From Algiphilus sp022763315 (GTDB lineage Bacteria; Pseudomonadota; Gammaproteobacteria; Nevskiales; Nevskiaceae): a stretch of DNA of 64,000 nt. The notes beneath the pieces are model-generated. The model was not told the origin of the DNA. It saw only the letters and a program-made list of their open reading frames with translations, and ran no database searches. Where the stretch lies: NCBI RefSeq assembly GCF_965249985.1, contig NZ_OZ252280.1; one strand, given 5' to 3'. Below, one piece after another: positions 43,400 through 52,845 of this stretch (its first letter is position 1; each line of letters begins with the position of its first letter). The position numbers and the translations under genes were made by a program.

Positions 43400-44559
43400 C
43401 TACCAAGCGAATGATCATCATGCTCGTGCTCGTCGGGCTCGTCTTTGGCGGGGTTTTCGGCATGAAGGAATTCGGACGGCGGGCGATGGTGTCCTTCCTC
43501 GAACAGATGCCGACTCCGCCCGCCACGGTGGCCGCCTCGGAAGTGGGCACCATGCGCTGGAACAGTCGCCTGCGTTCTGTGGGCAGTCTGGTCGCCGAGA
43601 ACGGCACGAATGTGACCAATGAAGCGCCGGGCATTGTCACCACCCTTCACTTCCAGTCTGGAGATACAGTGGAGGAGGGTGACTTGCTACTCGAGCTGGA
43701 TTCCGACACGGAGGCGGCTCAGCTCGCCCGACTGGAAGCCGAGTCCGAGTTGGCCGAATTGACCCGCAAGCGTCGCGAGCGCCTGTTTGAGCTCAACAGT
43801 CTGTCGAAAGCGGATCTCGACGAAGCGGTATCCCAAGCCAATGTCGCGCGGGCTGCGGTGAAGGCGCAGCGGGCATTGCTCGAGCAGAAGCGTATTCGCG
43901 CCCCCTTCTCGGGCAAGCTGGGCATTCGCCGGGTGAGCATCGGCCAGTTTGTGGACGCCGGCACGCCGATGGTGGCGCTGGAATCGGTGGACCCGATGGA
44001 AGTCGACTTCTCGCTGCCGGAAGGAGAGCTGCCCAAGGTGTCGCCTGGCCAGGGCGTTAAGGTGCGGGTGGATGGTTTTCCGAAGGAGGTCTTCGAAGGC
44101 GAAATCCTGGCGCTGGAGTCGCGTGTTGACAGCAATACACGCAACTTCGATGTGCGCGCCCGATTGCCGAACGCCGATGGGCGTCTGCGGCCCGGGCAGT
44201 TCGCGCGCGTGGAAATCGATCTTCCTGGACAGCGCGAGGTGATTGTCGTACCGCGAACGGCGGTGAAGTACAACTCCTACGGAAGCTCGGTCTTCATCGT
44301 GCAGGAAGATCCGGACAAGGGTCCGCCGCCGGAAAACCCGAACCCGAATATGCCGCCCCACACGGATCTTATGGTCAAGCAGCGCTTTGTCGAGCTGGGT
44401 GAAGCCCGTGGTGATTTCGTGGAAGTGGTCAAGGGGCTGGAAGGCGGCGAGAAGATCGCCACCACCGGGCTGCTCAAGCTGCGTAACGAGATGCCGGTGA
44501 TCATCAACAACGAGGGCGCGCCCGAGCCCAAGCTCGACCCTGCGGTATCGGAAGGCTGA
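43396..44559 (+). CDS. RND efflux periplasmic adaptor (membrane-fusion protein)
   Basis: This 387-residue protein is anchored by an N-terminal helix (residues ~4-20), not a lipid. It shows the biotinyl/lipoyl half (APGIVTTLHFQSGDTVEEGDLL), a helical hairpin, and its return half (RIRAPFSGKLGIRRVSIGQFV), then a beta-barrel domain and membrane-proximal domain. It bridges the RND pump and TolC channel. It overlaps tolC by ATGA. Confidence 0.93.
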   Translation: MTTKRMIIMLVLVGLVFGGVFGMKEFGRRAMVSFLEQMPTPPATVAASEVGTMRWNSRLRSVGSLVAENGTNVTNEAPGIVTTLHFQSGDTVEEGDLLLELDSDTEAAQLARLEAESELAELTRKRRERLFELNSLSKADLDEAVSQANVARAAVKAQRALLEQKRIRAPFSGKLGIRRVSIGQFVDAGTPMVALESVDPMEVDFSLPEGELPKVSPGQGVKVRVDGFPKEVFEGEILALESRVDSNTRNFDVRARLPNADGRLRPGQFARVEIDLPGQREVIVVPRTAVKYNSYGSSVFIVQEDPDKGPPPENPNPNMPPHTDLMVKQRFVELGEARGDFVEVVKGLEGGEKIATTGLLKLRNEMPVIINNEGAPEPKLDPAVSEG

Positions 44560-44613
44560 GCGCGCACCCGCGCTGAAGCAGTACCGACGACCGCCATCAA
44601 GAGTCCATAGCCC

Positions 44614-47600
44614 ATGCAATTTACCGACATCTTCATTCGCCGGCCCGTCCTCGCGAGTGTCGTCAGTCTTGTCATCCTGCTGCTGGGTATCCGCGCGGGC
44701 TTCGATCTGACGGTGCGCGAGTATCCCGAGTTGCAGAATGCGCAGATCACCGTGACGGTGCCCTATCCCGGCGCCGATGCGGAGCTGGTGGCCGGGTTCA
44801 TCACCCGCCCGCTGGAACGCGAGATCGCCGCAGCCGACGGCATCGACTTTCTCAGCTCTTCGAGCAATCCGGGCCAGTCGCTGATCACCGCCAATCTGGA
44901 GCTGGACAAGGATCCGAACCAGGCGCTGACCGAGATCGCCGCCAAGGTCAACAAGCTGCGCAATGAGCTGCCCGATGGCGCCGAGGATCCGGTGGTGCAG
45001 ATTGCCGAGGGCGGCGGTACAGCGGCGATGTACCTTTCCTTCTATTCGGAACAGCTCAACAACAGCCAGATCGTCGACTACCTGCGTCGCGAGGTGGAAC
45101 CTGAACTGACCAGCATTCAGGGCATGGAGAGTGCGGAGATCATCGGCGGTCAGACCTATGCCATGCGCATTTGGCTGAAGCCGGATCGGATGGCGGCCTA
45201 TGGGCTGACGGCCAGCGACGTGCGTCGCAAGTTGCAGGCGGAGAACGTGCTGTCTGCCGCCGGTGAGACCAAGGGCAACTATGTTCGCATCGGCCTGTCC
45301 GCTGACACCGACCTGCGCAGCGAGGAAGGCTTCCGGGACATGGTGGTGAAGTCCGCCAATGGCGATATCGTGCGCTTGGGCGATATCGCGGATGTCCAGC
45401 TCGGTGCCGCTTCCTACGAAGGTTCGGCGCGCTGGGACGGTGACAACGCCATCTTCGTCGGTGTCCAGGTGCGACCCGAAGCCAACGTGCTCGACGTCAT
45501 TGATGCCGTGCGCGAAAAGTGGCCGGGCATCAAGGCGCGACTCCCCGAGGGGCTGTACGGGGAAATCGGTTACGACAGTACGATCTACATCCGTGACGCC
45601 ATTGAGGAGGTGCTCTTCACCATCCTTGAGGCGGTGGCCATCGTACTGGCGGTGATCTTCCTCTTCCTCGGATCGGTGCGCAGCGCACTCATTCCGGCGG
45701 TCACGGTGCCACTGTCGTTGGTCGGCGTCATGTTGGTCATGCTGGTCATGGGGTACTCGATCAATCTACTGACCCTGCTGGCGATGGTGCTGGCGATCGG
45801 CATGGTGGTCGACGACGCCATCATCGTGCTGGAGAACATCCACCGCCACGTCGAGGAAGGCATGGCGCCCTTCGATGCAGCGATCAAGGGGGCGCGTGAG
45901 TTGGTTGGACCCGTCATCGCCATGACCGTGACGCTGGTGGCGGTGTTCGCCCCGATCGGATTCCTCAGCGGAATCACCGGCACCTTGTTCTCTGAATTCG
46001 CCTTCACGCTAGCGGGTGCCGTGGTCATCTCCGGCATCATCGCTCTGACGTTGACGCCGGTGATGTGCGCCAAGATCCTGCGCCGTTCCCACGCCACCCC
46101 GGGGGATAGCACCGAGGAAGGCCGAGGCGACCGGCTTGCGGCCTGGCTGGACGACCGATTCGAGAGTCTGCGTCAGGGCTATAAGCGCCGTCTGCATGGG
46201 GCGTTGAATACCAAGCACGTCATCGGTGTGTTCGGCGGCATCGTCCTGGTGTCCTGCTACTTTCTGTTCGTCGGCACCAGCAGCGAACTCGCACCGCAGG
46301 AAGACAGCGGTTTCGCCATCGTCATCAACGAGGTTGACGGTTTCGCCTCCATTGAGTATCTCGACGACGTCACCAGCCAGGTCGAGCAAATCGTGCTCGA
46401 CCATCCCGCCATCAACCACATCTTTACGTTGAACGCCGGCATGGGGCAGGGCACCAGCCAGGGCTTCACGGGCATGATTCCGGCGCCGTGGAGCGAACGC
46501 GAGGTCGATACCGGCACCATCGTCGAGCAGCTCACCGAGCGAGTCGGAACCGTTCCGGGCGTACGCTCAGCAGTGGTCCAGCCACCGCCGCTGCCTACGC
46601 CCGGCCAGGGCTACCCAGTGGAATTCATCCTGAAGTCCACGCTGTCACCCGAGACCGTGACGCAAACCGCGATCGAAGTCGTCGAGCGGGCCCGGGAGAC
46701 CAACAAGTTTTTCTACCTTGCGCGCCGTCAGCGTATCGATCGTGCGGAAACGGTGATCGACGTTGATCGCGAGAAGGCAGCACTTCTGGGAGTGGACATG
46801 CAGTCGCTGGCGAGTGACCTCGCCGGCTTCATGGCGGGCGGAGAAGTCAACCGTTTCTCGCTGGATGGTCGCTCTTACCAGGTGGTTCAGCAGGTGCAGC
46901 GCGAAGACCGCCTCAATCCCTCGCAGCTCGAGAACTATTACGTCCGGGCCGGCGATGGCTCGATGGTGCCGCTGTCCACCATCGCACAGCTCCGCGATCG
47001 GGTCGTACCGCGCAGTATCGAACGCGCGCAGCAGCTCAACGCCGATACCATCATCGCCGTGCCGCGGCCGGATATTTCGCAAGGGGAGGCGTTGGACACG
47101 CTCGAATCGATCGCGCGGGAGGTCATGCCCGCCGGCTTCCAGATCGATTATTCCGGTAACTCGCGCCAGTACAAGGAAGAGGGGTCGGCGTTGATCACCA
47201 CCTTCATCTTCGCGCTGATCATCATCTATCTGGTGTTGGCGGCACAGTTCGAGTCGTTCCGCGACCCGTTGATCATGCTGGTAACGGTGCCGATGTCGAT
47301 CTCGGGGGCCTTGCTGGTGCTGAACATCTTCGGCATCACCAACGGCATGGGACTGACCAGCTTCAACGGTGCGACGCTCAATATCTACACCCAGGTCGGA
47401 TTGGTGACGCTCATCGGCGTGATTGCCAAGCACGGCATCCTCATCGTGGAATTTGCCAACAAGCTGCAGATCAACGAAGGCCTGTCCAAGCGCGACGCCA
47501 TTGAGGAAGCCTCCTCTATCCGATTGCGTCCGGTACTGATGACCACCGCCGCGCTGGTGATGGCCATGGTGCCGCTGCTGATCGCCAGTGGACCCGGCGC

Positions 47601-47724
47601 ATCAGCGCGCTTTGCCATCGGCCTCATCGTGGCAGCGGGCATGACCATCGGAACGCTGTTCACCCTGTATGTGGTGCCGGCCGCCTACCTTTACCTGGGC
47701 CGGGACTACCAGGCGCAGCACTGA
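44614..47724 (+). CDS. RND-family inner-membrane efflux pump (HAE1 class)
   Basis: This 1036-residue pump has the expected N-terminus (FIRRPVLASVVSLVI), two periplasmic loops and 12 helices. The proton-relay Asp pair is in AIGMVVDDAIIVLEN. The second half carries GLVTLIGVIAKHGILIVEF. Length and layout match AcrB/MexF-like multidrug exporters driven by the proton gradient. The gap of 54 bases from the adaptor is the longest in the operon. Substrates are not inferable. Confidence 0.93.
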   Translation: MQFTDIFIRRPVLASVVSLVILLLGIRAGFDLTVREYPELQNAQITVTVPYPGADAELVAGFITRPLEREIAAADGIDFLSSSSNPGQSLITANLELDKDPNQALTEIAAKVNKLRNELPDGAEDPVVQIAEGGGTAAMYLSFYSEQLNNSQIVDYLRREVEPELTSIQGMESAEIIGGQTYAMRIWLKPDRMAAYGLTASDVRRKLQAENVLSAAGETKGNYVRIGLSADTDLRSEEGFRDMVVKSANGDIVRLGDIADVQLGAASYEGSARWDGDNAIFVGVQVRPEANVLDVIDAVREKWPGIKARLPEGLYGEIGYDSTIYIRDAIEEVLFTILEAVAIVLAVIFLFLGSVRSALIPAVTVPLSLVGVMLVMLVMGYSINLLTLLAMVLAIGMVVDDAIIVLENIHRHVEEGMAPFDAAIKGARELVGPVIAMTVTLVAVFAPIGFLSGITGTLFSEFAFTLAGAVVISGIIALTLTPVMCAKILRRSHATPGDSTEEGRGDRLAAWLDDRFESLRQGYKRRLHGALNTKHVIGVFGGIVLVSCYFLFVGTSSELAPQEDSGFAIVINEVDGFASIEYLDDVTSQVEQIVLDHPAINHIFTLNAGMGQGTSQGFTGMIPAPWSEREVDTGTIVEQLTERVGTVPGVRSAVVQPPPLPTPGQGYPVEFILKSTLSPETVTQTAIEVVERARETNKFFYLARRQRIDRAETVIDVDREKAALLGVDMQSLASDLAGFMAGGEVNRFSLDGRSYQVVQQVQREDRLNPSQLENYYVRAGDGSMVPLSTIAQLRDRVVPRSIERAQQLNADTIIAVPRPDISQGEALDTLESIAREVMPAGFQIDYSGNSRQYKEEGSALITTFIFALIIIYLVLAAQFESFRDPLIMLVTVPMSISGALLVLNIFGITNGMGLTSFNGATLNIYTQVGLVTLIGVIAKHGILIVEFANKLQINEGLSKRDAIEEASSIRLRPVLMTTAALVMAMVPLLIASGPGASARFAIGLIVAAGMTIGTLFTLYVVPAAYLYLGRDYQAQH

Positions 47725-47729
47725 AAACG

Positions 47730-47760
47730 GCGGCGCCGACCCATTCCGGGAAGGCGCCGC
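47730..47760. terminator. hairpin after the RND pump gene
   Basis: GCGGCGCC (47730-47737) and GGCGCCGC (47753-47760) pair perfectly around a 15-base loop, 6 bases after the stop. No U-tract. It lies between convergent genes. Confidence 0.4.
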
Positions 47761-47825
47761 GCAGTGTGTGTCTCGACAGCCTGCAGCGCTAGGTCGGTGC
47801 ACCCGCGCTGTCTGATCGGTGCGCT

Positions 47826-50030
47826 TCAGAAGTTGTATTCGATGTGCAGCGAAAGATGATCGCGGTCCTTGAGCAGGCTGACGCGCTTTTCCGCTCCCGT
47901 CATCATGTAGCCCTGATAGAGCAGGCGTCCGCGCAATCCCTGGGCGAATTCCACCTCGCTGCCAGCAAGCACCTGAATGCGCCCTTCGACATGATTCTGG
48001 GCGGGGGCAGGTCCAACGCCCTTCACGTCGTGAAAGAGGCCAAGCAGCATGTTGAAGCTCCAGCCAAAGAGCAGGTTGTTGTACTGCGATTGCGACAGGA
48101 TGCGATAACCGGTGGAAAATGAGTCCGCAAAGCATCCGCGTGCCTGCGTGGGGTTCAGACTGCGCGGATCGGGCTGGCCGTCGGATTGTCCGGTGCCGTC
48201 CGCTCCTGGGCTGGCGTGGGTGCAATTCGGGCCGCCGCCTTCCAGCTGAAGGACATCGCGCGAGGGCATGTCCTGGATGTAGGTGAATCCGGCTTCGGTG
48301 AGCAGAATGATCTGGTCCGCGCCGATCCAGTTGCTCTTGGAAAACACGCGGATGCCGGTCAGTCCCACTTGGTGCACCTTGAGGCGCTCATAGCCACGAA
48401 TGCGCTGGTTGGCTTCGGGCGGGTCATTGCGATAGATCGTCTGCACAAAATCGGGGATGGCGCTGCGATTACCCGGTACGACGATCGCGCCCAGAGAAAT
48501 GTCCTCATCCGGCAGCGCCGGTTGCAAGGTGGCGAAGACCGTGTCGGCCAGCGAGATCAGGACCGGTTGATTCGGGCGGAAGACATACTCGCCCGCAAGC
48601 GACCAGTTGCCAAATTGCGTATTGAAGTCGAATCCGAACATTCGGATGTCTTCCGGATATTCGATGAAGAACTGGGCTGTATCGACAGGGAGAGGATCTC
48701 GGTTCTCACCCGGAAAGGCATTGGCGAAGGTCTGGCCCAGTGGCGACGCGCCGTCGCCGCCGCCGCAGTTGATCAGCGCGCCTACAAGATCAAGACCGAC
48801 CTCGGTCAACTGCAGTCGCGGGAACTGTGCATCGATGGCGGCGAGGGCATCGGTCAACGGGCCAAGGTCGCCGGTGTCCGGCAGCTCGCCCAGTGGCGGG
48901 TTCCGCAAGCAGCTGGCGTCTGTCGCGAAGGTGCTGGCGTAGGGCAGGCGGGCATGGTAGTTCAGCGCGTACAGACTGATGCCGGTGCCACCGTTGAAAT
49001 CGGGAAGGTAGAGACTGAGGCGGCCACCATACTGGCCGCTGTCGCGTGCTTCGCCGGTGCGGTGGTCAATCGGGACGTTCAGCGATGTGCTGCTCAACAG
49101 TCGGGCCAGCTGGTTCTTGAACCCACCGACGAAGAACGGATCCTCTGATGTCTGACCCAATCCAATGACGCCATAGGGCCCATCGCCGGCAATGTCGTTG
49201 GTTGAAAAGAAGGTGCCGGCCGACGCCGGTTCGGCACGCTCCCAGTCGTACTGGTAGACCAGCTCCACCGAGAGATCCGGGGTGAGCTCACTCGACAGGA
49301 CCGCCAGCCCGGTGGGGCGAAAGACGCTGGCGATGTCGGAGCCGGGAAAGTTCAGCCGGTTCTGATCGGGCGGATTGAGCTGGTCCAGGCTGCCCAAGGC
49401 GAGGAAGGTGGACTCGCCCCAGCGCACCCGCTGCTGACCGATGGAGAACTGGAAGTAAGTATCGAAGAGCTGGAAGGGGTAGGTGATCTTGGCCTCGATG
49501 AGATCGAGGCTGGCGCCTGACTCGCGTTCCAGGTTGTCCGGCCGAGGCATGCGAGCCGGTTGGAAACTGGTATCGGTATTGGTTTCCATGAAATCGACGT
49601 TGACCGTATCGAAGAAGGCCATGGTCGAAAGATTCAAGATGGCTTCGCCCCAGAAGAGCGTGAGGCCGGACTCGAGACGGGCCTGCGCGTTGACCAGATC
49701 CCACTGATCGTAGTTGAGGTTGCCGTCGTCGAAGTTGGCGCCGACGAAGGCGCCCGGTGCGTCCACGAGGCGCTGGTTCGGTTCGGGGTTGAGGGTCAGC
49801 GAAAGACAGTCATCCGGGCACAGTTCCGGATTGAGATTGAGCTTGCCGATGGTGTCGGGCGAGGGTTCCTCCAGTCGGATGCCGGCGCCCAGCACAAAGC
49901 GGTGATTGACGCGCAGTTCTGCCGATCCGAGCTGGTAGCTGACCGCGTACAGTGGCGACGAAATCAGACCGCAGCCGCCTATGAGCCAGGCCAAAAGCCT
50001 TGGCACCCCCGATGTGCATCGGTTCATCAA
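47826..50030 (-). CDS. DUF1302-family outer-membrane protein (copy 3)
   Basis: This 734-residue protein has a signal peptide (cleavage near SPLYA, residue 29) and a barrel-type end (LHIEYNF). It is the clear sister of the copy at 8701: the LCPDDC pair (Cys71, Cys75), NQRLVDAPGAF, GQQRVRWGESTF and DQLNPP all align without gaps. It is divergent from the TetR at 50198 and has no DUF1329 gene beside it, so it may borrow the one at 11128. It may be controlled by the TetR operator 140 bases upstream. An ATGATG start leaves one codon of ambiguity. Confidence 0.88.
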   Translation of the reverse strand: MMNRCTSGVPRLLAWLIGGCGLISSPLYAVSYQLGSAELRVNHRFVLGAGIRLEEPSPDTIGKLNLNPELCPDDCLSLTLNPEPNQRLVDAPGAFVGANFDDGNLNYDQWDLVNAQARLESGLTLFWGEAILNLSTMAFFDTVNVDFMETNTDTSFQPARMPRPDNLERESGASLDLIEAKITYPFQLFDTYFQFSIGQQRVRWGESTFLALGSLDQLNPPDQNRLNFPGSDIASVFRPTGLAVLSSELTPDLSVELVYQYDWERAEPASAGTFFSTNDIAGDGPYGVIGLGQTSEDPFFVGGFKNQLARLLSSTSLNVPIDHRTGEARDSGQYGGRLSLYLPDFNGGTGISLYALNYHARLPYASTFATDASCLRNPPLGELPDTGDLGPLTDALAAIDAQFPRLQLTEVGLDLVGALINCGGGDGASPLGQTFANAFPGENRDPLPVDTAQFFIEYPEDIRMFGFDFNTQFGNWSLAGEYVFRPNQPVLISLADTVFATLQPALPDEDISLGAIVVPGNRSAIPDFVQTIYRNDPPEANQRIRGYERLKVHQVGLTGIRVFSKSNWIGADQIILLTEAGFTYIQDMPSRDVLQLEGGGPNCTHASPGADGTGQSDGQPDPRSLNPTQARGCFADSFSTGYRILSQSQYNNLLFGWSFNMLLGLFHDVKGVGPAPAQNHVEGRIQVLAGSEVEFAQGLRGRLLYQGYMMTGAEKRVSLLKDRDHLSLHIEYNF

Positions 50031-50159
50031 TGGTCTCCTCCCCGCGCGGTTTGTCGTTGCTGCTGTCCCGCGTTATCTACTTGATCGTAATAGTCGCTCC
50101 GAAGGCTGGCAAGCCGGCGTCTCTATCGGCCGTCTTTCCTTTACCTTCGGTAGACGGGT

Positions 50160-50190
50160 TTGACAGCCCGAAAATTTACACCGTAAATTT
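50160..50190 (+). promoter_or_regulatory. TetR promoter with an embedded 19-bp operator
   Basis: TTGACA (50160-50165) is followed at 18 bases by TAAATT (50184-50189). A perfect palindrome AAATTTAC-ACC-GTAAATTT occupies 50172-50190 and covers the -10 box. The ATG of the TetR gene is at 50198, so transcription would begin at or within a few bases of it. Confidence 0.65.
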
Positions 50191-50197
50191 CTAAACC

Positions 50198-50893
50198 ATG
50201 ACAGAGACCAAGGTCAAGCCCAAGCCTGCTGGCAAAGGAAGCCGCGAAGCCCTCATCCAGTCGGCGCTGGGGCGTTACCGCGAAGCGGGTATGTCCGCGG
50301 TGAGCTTTCGGCGCGTCGCGCAGGACATCGGCATCAGTCACATGCAGCCCTATCGCTTCTTCGAGAGCAAGGCGGCGCTACTGGCTGCGATGCGTGCGCA
50401 GTGTTTTCGCGAGGTGCTGGGGGTGATACAGGCGGCCGACCCCATCGATGCCCCGCCCTTGCAGCGGCTCTACGCCATCACGGCGGACACCTTTACCTAT
50501 CTCTTTCGCCGGCCGATGGACTATCGGCTGATGTTTGCACTGAACCAGCCACCGCCCACCGATGATGCGGAGCTGGCGGCGTCGCGCGCCGCGGTCTACC
50601 AACACCTTCGCGCGGTGGTCGTGGCGGGCGTTGACAGCGGCAGTCTGCACGGTGATCCGGACGACATCCTGCATTTGGCATGGGCCATGTCGCACGGGCT
50701 GTTCACCCTGCATGTCAGTGGCCAGCTGATGCATGGACGCTCGCTGGATGCGCTGGTGCAACCCGCGCTGGACACCATGTTCGCCCCTTTCCGGGACAGC
50801 CCCGATCTGCAGCCGCTGCGCGAGGCGGCAGCGCAGGCTCCGCCGATATCCACACTTGAGGAAGAGGATCCCGATGACAGCAGCCAGCCCTGA
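50198..50893 (+). CDS. TetR-family transcriptional regulator
   Basis: This 231-residue protein has an HTH at ~16-62 (REALIQSALGRYREAGMSAVS, then DIGISHMQPYRFFESKAALL) and a C-terminal domain of the WHG-like kind (MDYRLMFALNQPP, LAWAMSHGLFTLHVSGQL). No ribosome site fits before the ATG, which agrees with a leaderless or near-leaderless mRNA. The palindrome at 50172-50190 is probably its own operator. Its 3' end overlaps the hydroxylase gene by 20 bases. DUF1302 copy 3 is divergent and may also be a target. Confidence 0.87.
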   Translation: MTETKVKPKPAGKGSREALIQSALGRYREAGMSAVSFRRVAQDIGISHMQPYRFFESKAALLAAMRAQCFREVLGVIQAADPIDAPPLQRLYAITADTFTYLFRRPMDYRLMFALNQPPPTDDAELAASRAAVYQHLRAVVVAGVDSGSLHGDPDDILHLAWAMSHGLFTLHVSGQLMHGRSLDALVQPALDTMFAPFRDSPDLQPLREAAAQAPPISTLEEEDPDDSSQP

Positions 50894-51539
50894 ACAGACG
50901 ACGCGTGCCATCAGCTCCTATCGCGGCGCATTGCGCGCCTGGTCGCGCCACCCCAGTCCGCGGCTGATCGGTCTTTTCGTGCTGCTCGCAGCCGCGCTGC
51001 GCAGCAGCCTGGGACCTTGGCAGTGGTGGGATCTGGGGATGGTGCTGGCCGGTGTTGCGCTGTGGCCCTTCCTGGAGTGGTTCTTGCACAAATACGTGTT
51101 GCACATCCGACCGCGCCCGCTGTTCGGCCGTACCGTGGATCCGGAATTCGCGCGCCGTCATCGCGCCCATCATCGCGAACCCTGGCGACCCGAACTGATT
51201 CTGTTACCGCCGTATGTGCATCTCACGCTTGGACCGGCGCTTTTCGCCGCCGCGTGGTGGCTGATGCCCGATCGCGCTCTCGCGCTGTCCGCCTTGGTCG
51301 GCTACGGCCTTGCAGCACTCAACTATGAGTGGACCCATTTCATGGTGCACACGCGCATTCAGCCCGGGAACCGGTACTACCAGAGCTTGTTTCGGGCCCA
51401 CCGAATGCATCATTTCCGCAACGAGAACTACTGGTACGGCTTCACGCTGACCTCGGTGGATCGGTGGCTGGGAACCGGGCCGGATCCCGACGCAACGCCA
51501 CGTTCTCCGCATTGCCGGGACCTGGGCGTCGACACGTGA
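50874..51539 (+). CDS. fatty-acid hydroxylase/sterol desaturase superfamily protein
   Basis: This 221-residue membrane protein has about four hydrophobic helices and the family's di-iron histidine set: H72-x4-H77, H96-x2-H99-H100, H155-x3-H159 and H176-x2-H179-H180. Members hydroxylate or desaturate lipids using O2. The start at 50874 is preceded by GAAGAGGA and overlaps the TetR gene. The frame extends further upstream only through TetR coding sequence. Its substrate is unknown, but its neighbours (DUF1302, PF10118) point to lipids. Confidence 0.87.
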   Translation: MTAASPEQTTRAISSYRGALRAWSRHPSPRLIGLFVLLAAALRSSLGPWQWWDLGMVLAGVALWPFLEWFLHKYVLHIRPRPLFGRTVDPEFARRHRAHHREPWRPELILLPPYVHLTLGPALFAAAWWLMPDRALALSALVGYGLAALNYEWTHFMVHTRIQPGNRYYQSLFRAHRMHHFRNENYWYGFTLTSVDRWLGTGPDPDATPRSPHCRDLGVDT

Positions 51540-51585
51540 AGGCCGGGTCCGCACGCGGACAACGACCGCACAGGAGGCGATAGGC

Positions 51586-52395
51586 ATGCAGATTCGGTCA
51601 CCGCAATTCCGCTTCGATGACGTACCGCGCTACTGGGCGGCTGGCAACCCGCTGCTGACCCATTATCTGAATGCCTTCCATGTCCTTATCCCCGAGGGAG
51701 AGCGCTTCTTCATCCGGTGCGTGCGGCCCTACTTGGAGACGCTGCCGCAAGGCACAATGCGGCAGCGCTGTCAGGCCTTCATGGGGCAGGAGGGTTGGCA
51801 TCAAGTCGCGCACCGTGGCTTTTGGTCCCAGCTGCGCCGGCAGGGCTTGCCTGTGGATCGCTTCGCCCGGATCTATCAGACGCTCGCCTTCGATCTGCTG
51901 GAACAGCGCCTGGCGCGTTTTCTGAGCGACCGGCAACGGTTGGCCGTGACCGCGGCCCTGGAGCACTACACCGCCGTTATGAGCAGTGTGCTGTTTCGAA
52001 GCGATTTCCCCGTCGCGCACTTCCACGAAGAAATGGATCGTCTGCATCGTTGGCACGGTGCGGAGGAGCTGGAGCACAAAGCGGTCGCTTTCGACCTGCA
52101 CGTTTCCCAAGGCGGAAGCTATGTCGAGCGGGTCGGGGCTTTCCTCATTGCCAGTGCGGCGGTGGCGGGGTGGTCCGGTCTGGGTTTCGCGACCTTCTGC
52201 GCAGGCGATCCACGATTGCCGCGCGCGCTGCGCTCGGGCCTGCTGGGGCCGCAGCGCTGGCCGATTCGAGGGCGCGCCCTGCTGCGTCTCGCTGTCGACC
52301 TGGCGGCTTTTCTTCGCCCTGGCTTTCATCCCGACCAGTTGGACGACCCACCGGCGGCCAGTGCTTTTCTCGCGACCTTCAAGGACGCAGCGTGA
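51586..52395 (+). CDS. PF10118-family predicted metal-dependent hydrolase
   Basis: This 269-residue helical protein matches the PF10118 family: YLNAFHVLIPEGERFFI (Glu39), MGQEGWHQVAH (Glu69, His72, His76), and RWHGAEELEHKAVAFD in the second half. The spaced Glu and His residues look like a ferritin-type di-iron site more than a hydrolase site. Function is unproven; members often accompany lipid or aromatic catabolism genes. It is 46 bases after the hydroxylase and probably in its operon. Confidence 0.82.
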   Translation: MQIRSPQFRFDDVPRYWAAGNPLLTHYLNAFHVLIPEGERFFIRCVRPYLETLPQGTMRQRCQAFMGQEGWHQVAHRGFWSQLRRQGLPVDRFARIYQTLAFDLLEQRLARFLSDRQRLAVTAALEHYTAVMSSVLFRSDFPVAHFHEEMDRLHRWHGAEELEHKAVAFDLHVSQGGSYVERVGAFLIASAAVAGWSGLGFATFCAGDPRLPRALRSGLLGPQRWPIRGRALLRLAVDLAAFLRPGFHPDQLDDPPAASAFLATFKDAA

Positions 52396-52402
52396 CGGCA
52401 GC

Positions 52403-52436
52403 GGCGCACTGGACCGCCAGCACAGTCCAGTGCGCC
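52403..52436. terminator. 12-bp perfect hairpin between convergent genes
   Basis: GGCGCACTGGAC (52403-52414) and GTCCAGTGCGCC (52425-52436) with a 10-base loop, 8 bases after the PF10118 stop and 9 before the convergent gene's stop. No U-tract on either side; a bidirectional terminator is likely. Confidence 0.5.
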
Positions 52437-52444
52437 TGGTACGT

Positions 52445-52711
52445 TCACTGCGTGCTTTCGAAGCGCAGATCCTCGGCGTTCTTGTCGATGAAGGTCGCGC
52501 CCAGGCCCTTGATGCGTTGGGTCAGATCTTCAGCGTCGCTGAAGGGTCCGTTGGCCTCTCGCTCCTCGATAATACGTTCGGCAAGGACCTCACCGACGCC
52601 ATCCAGCGTCGTCAGGGCGGCTTCGTCATCGGTATTGACGTTGACCGCGGCAGCGGCAGCGAAGCTCAACGCGAGGCCGGTGATGGCCAGAAGGAAGTTT
52701 CGGATGTGCAT
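52445..52711 (-). CDS. small secreted helix-hairpin-helix (ComEA-like) protein
   Basis: This 88-residue protein has a signal peptide (1-22, FAAAAA) and one HhH domain (NVNTDDEAALTTLDGVGEVL, then AERIIEER). ComEA-type HhH proteins bind DNA in the periplasm and draw it in during natural transformation. It lacks the longer N-terminal anchor of full ComEA, as do many proteobacterial versions. No other competence gene is near. Confidence 0.85.
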   Translation of the reverse strand: MHIRNFLLAITGLALSFAAAAAVNVNTDDEAALTTLDGVGEVLAERIIEEREANGPFSDAEDLTQRIKGLGATFIDKNAEDLRFESTQ

Positions 52712-52845
52712 GCGGGTTCTCCTACGTTAAAGCGTCAACTGCCGCCTGGCGCGGCAGCACAACGACATTACGATAGGGTTATGTGTGACGACAAGATGGC
52801 GCTTTGCTGCGCCTTGTCATCGCCCGCGGCCTGCCATGACGATGG

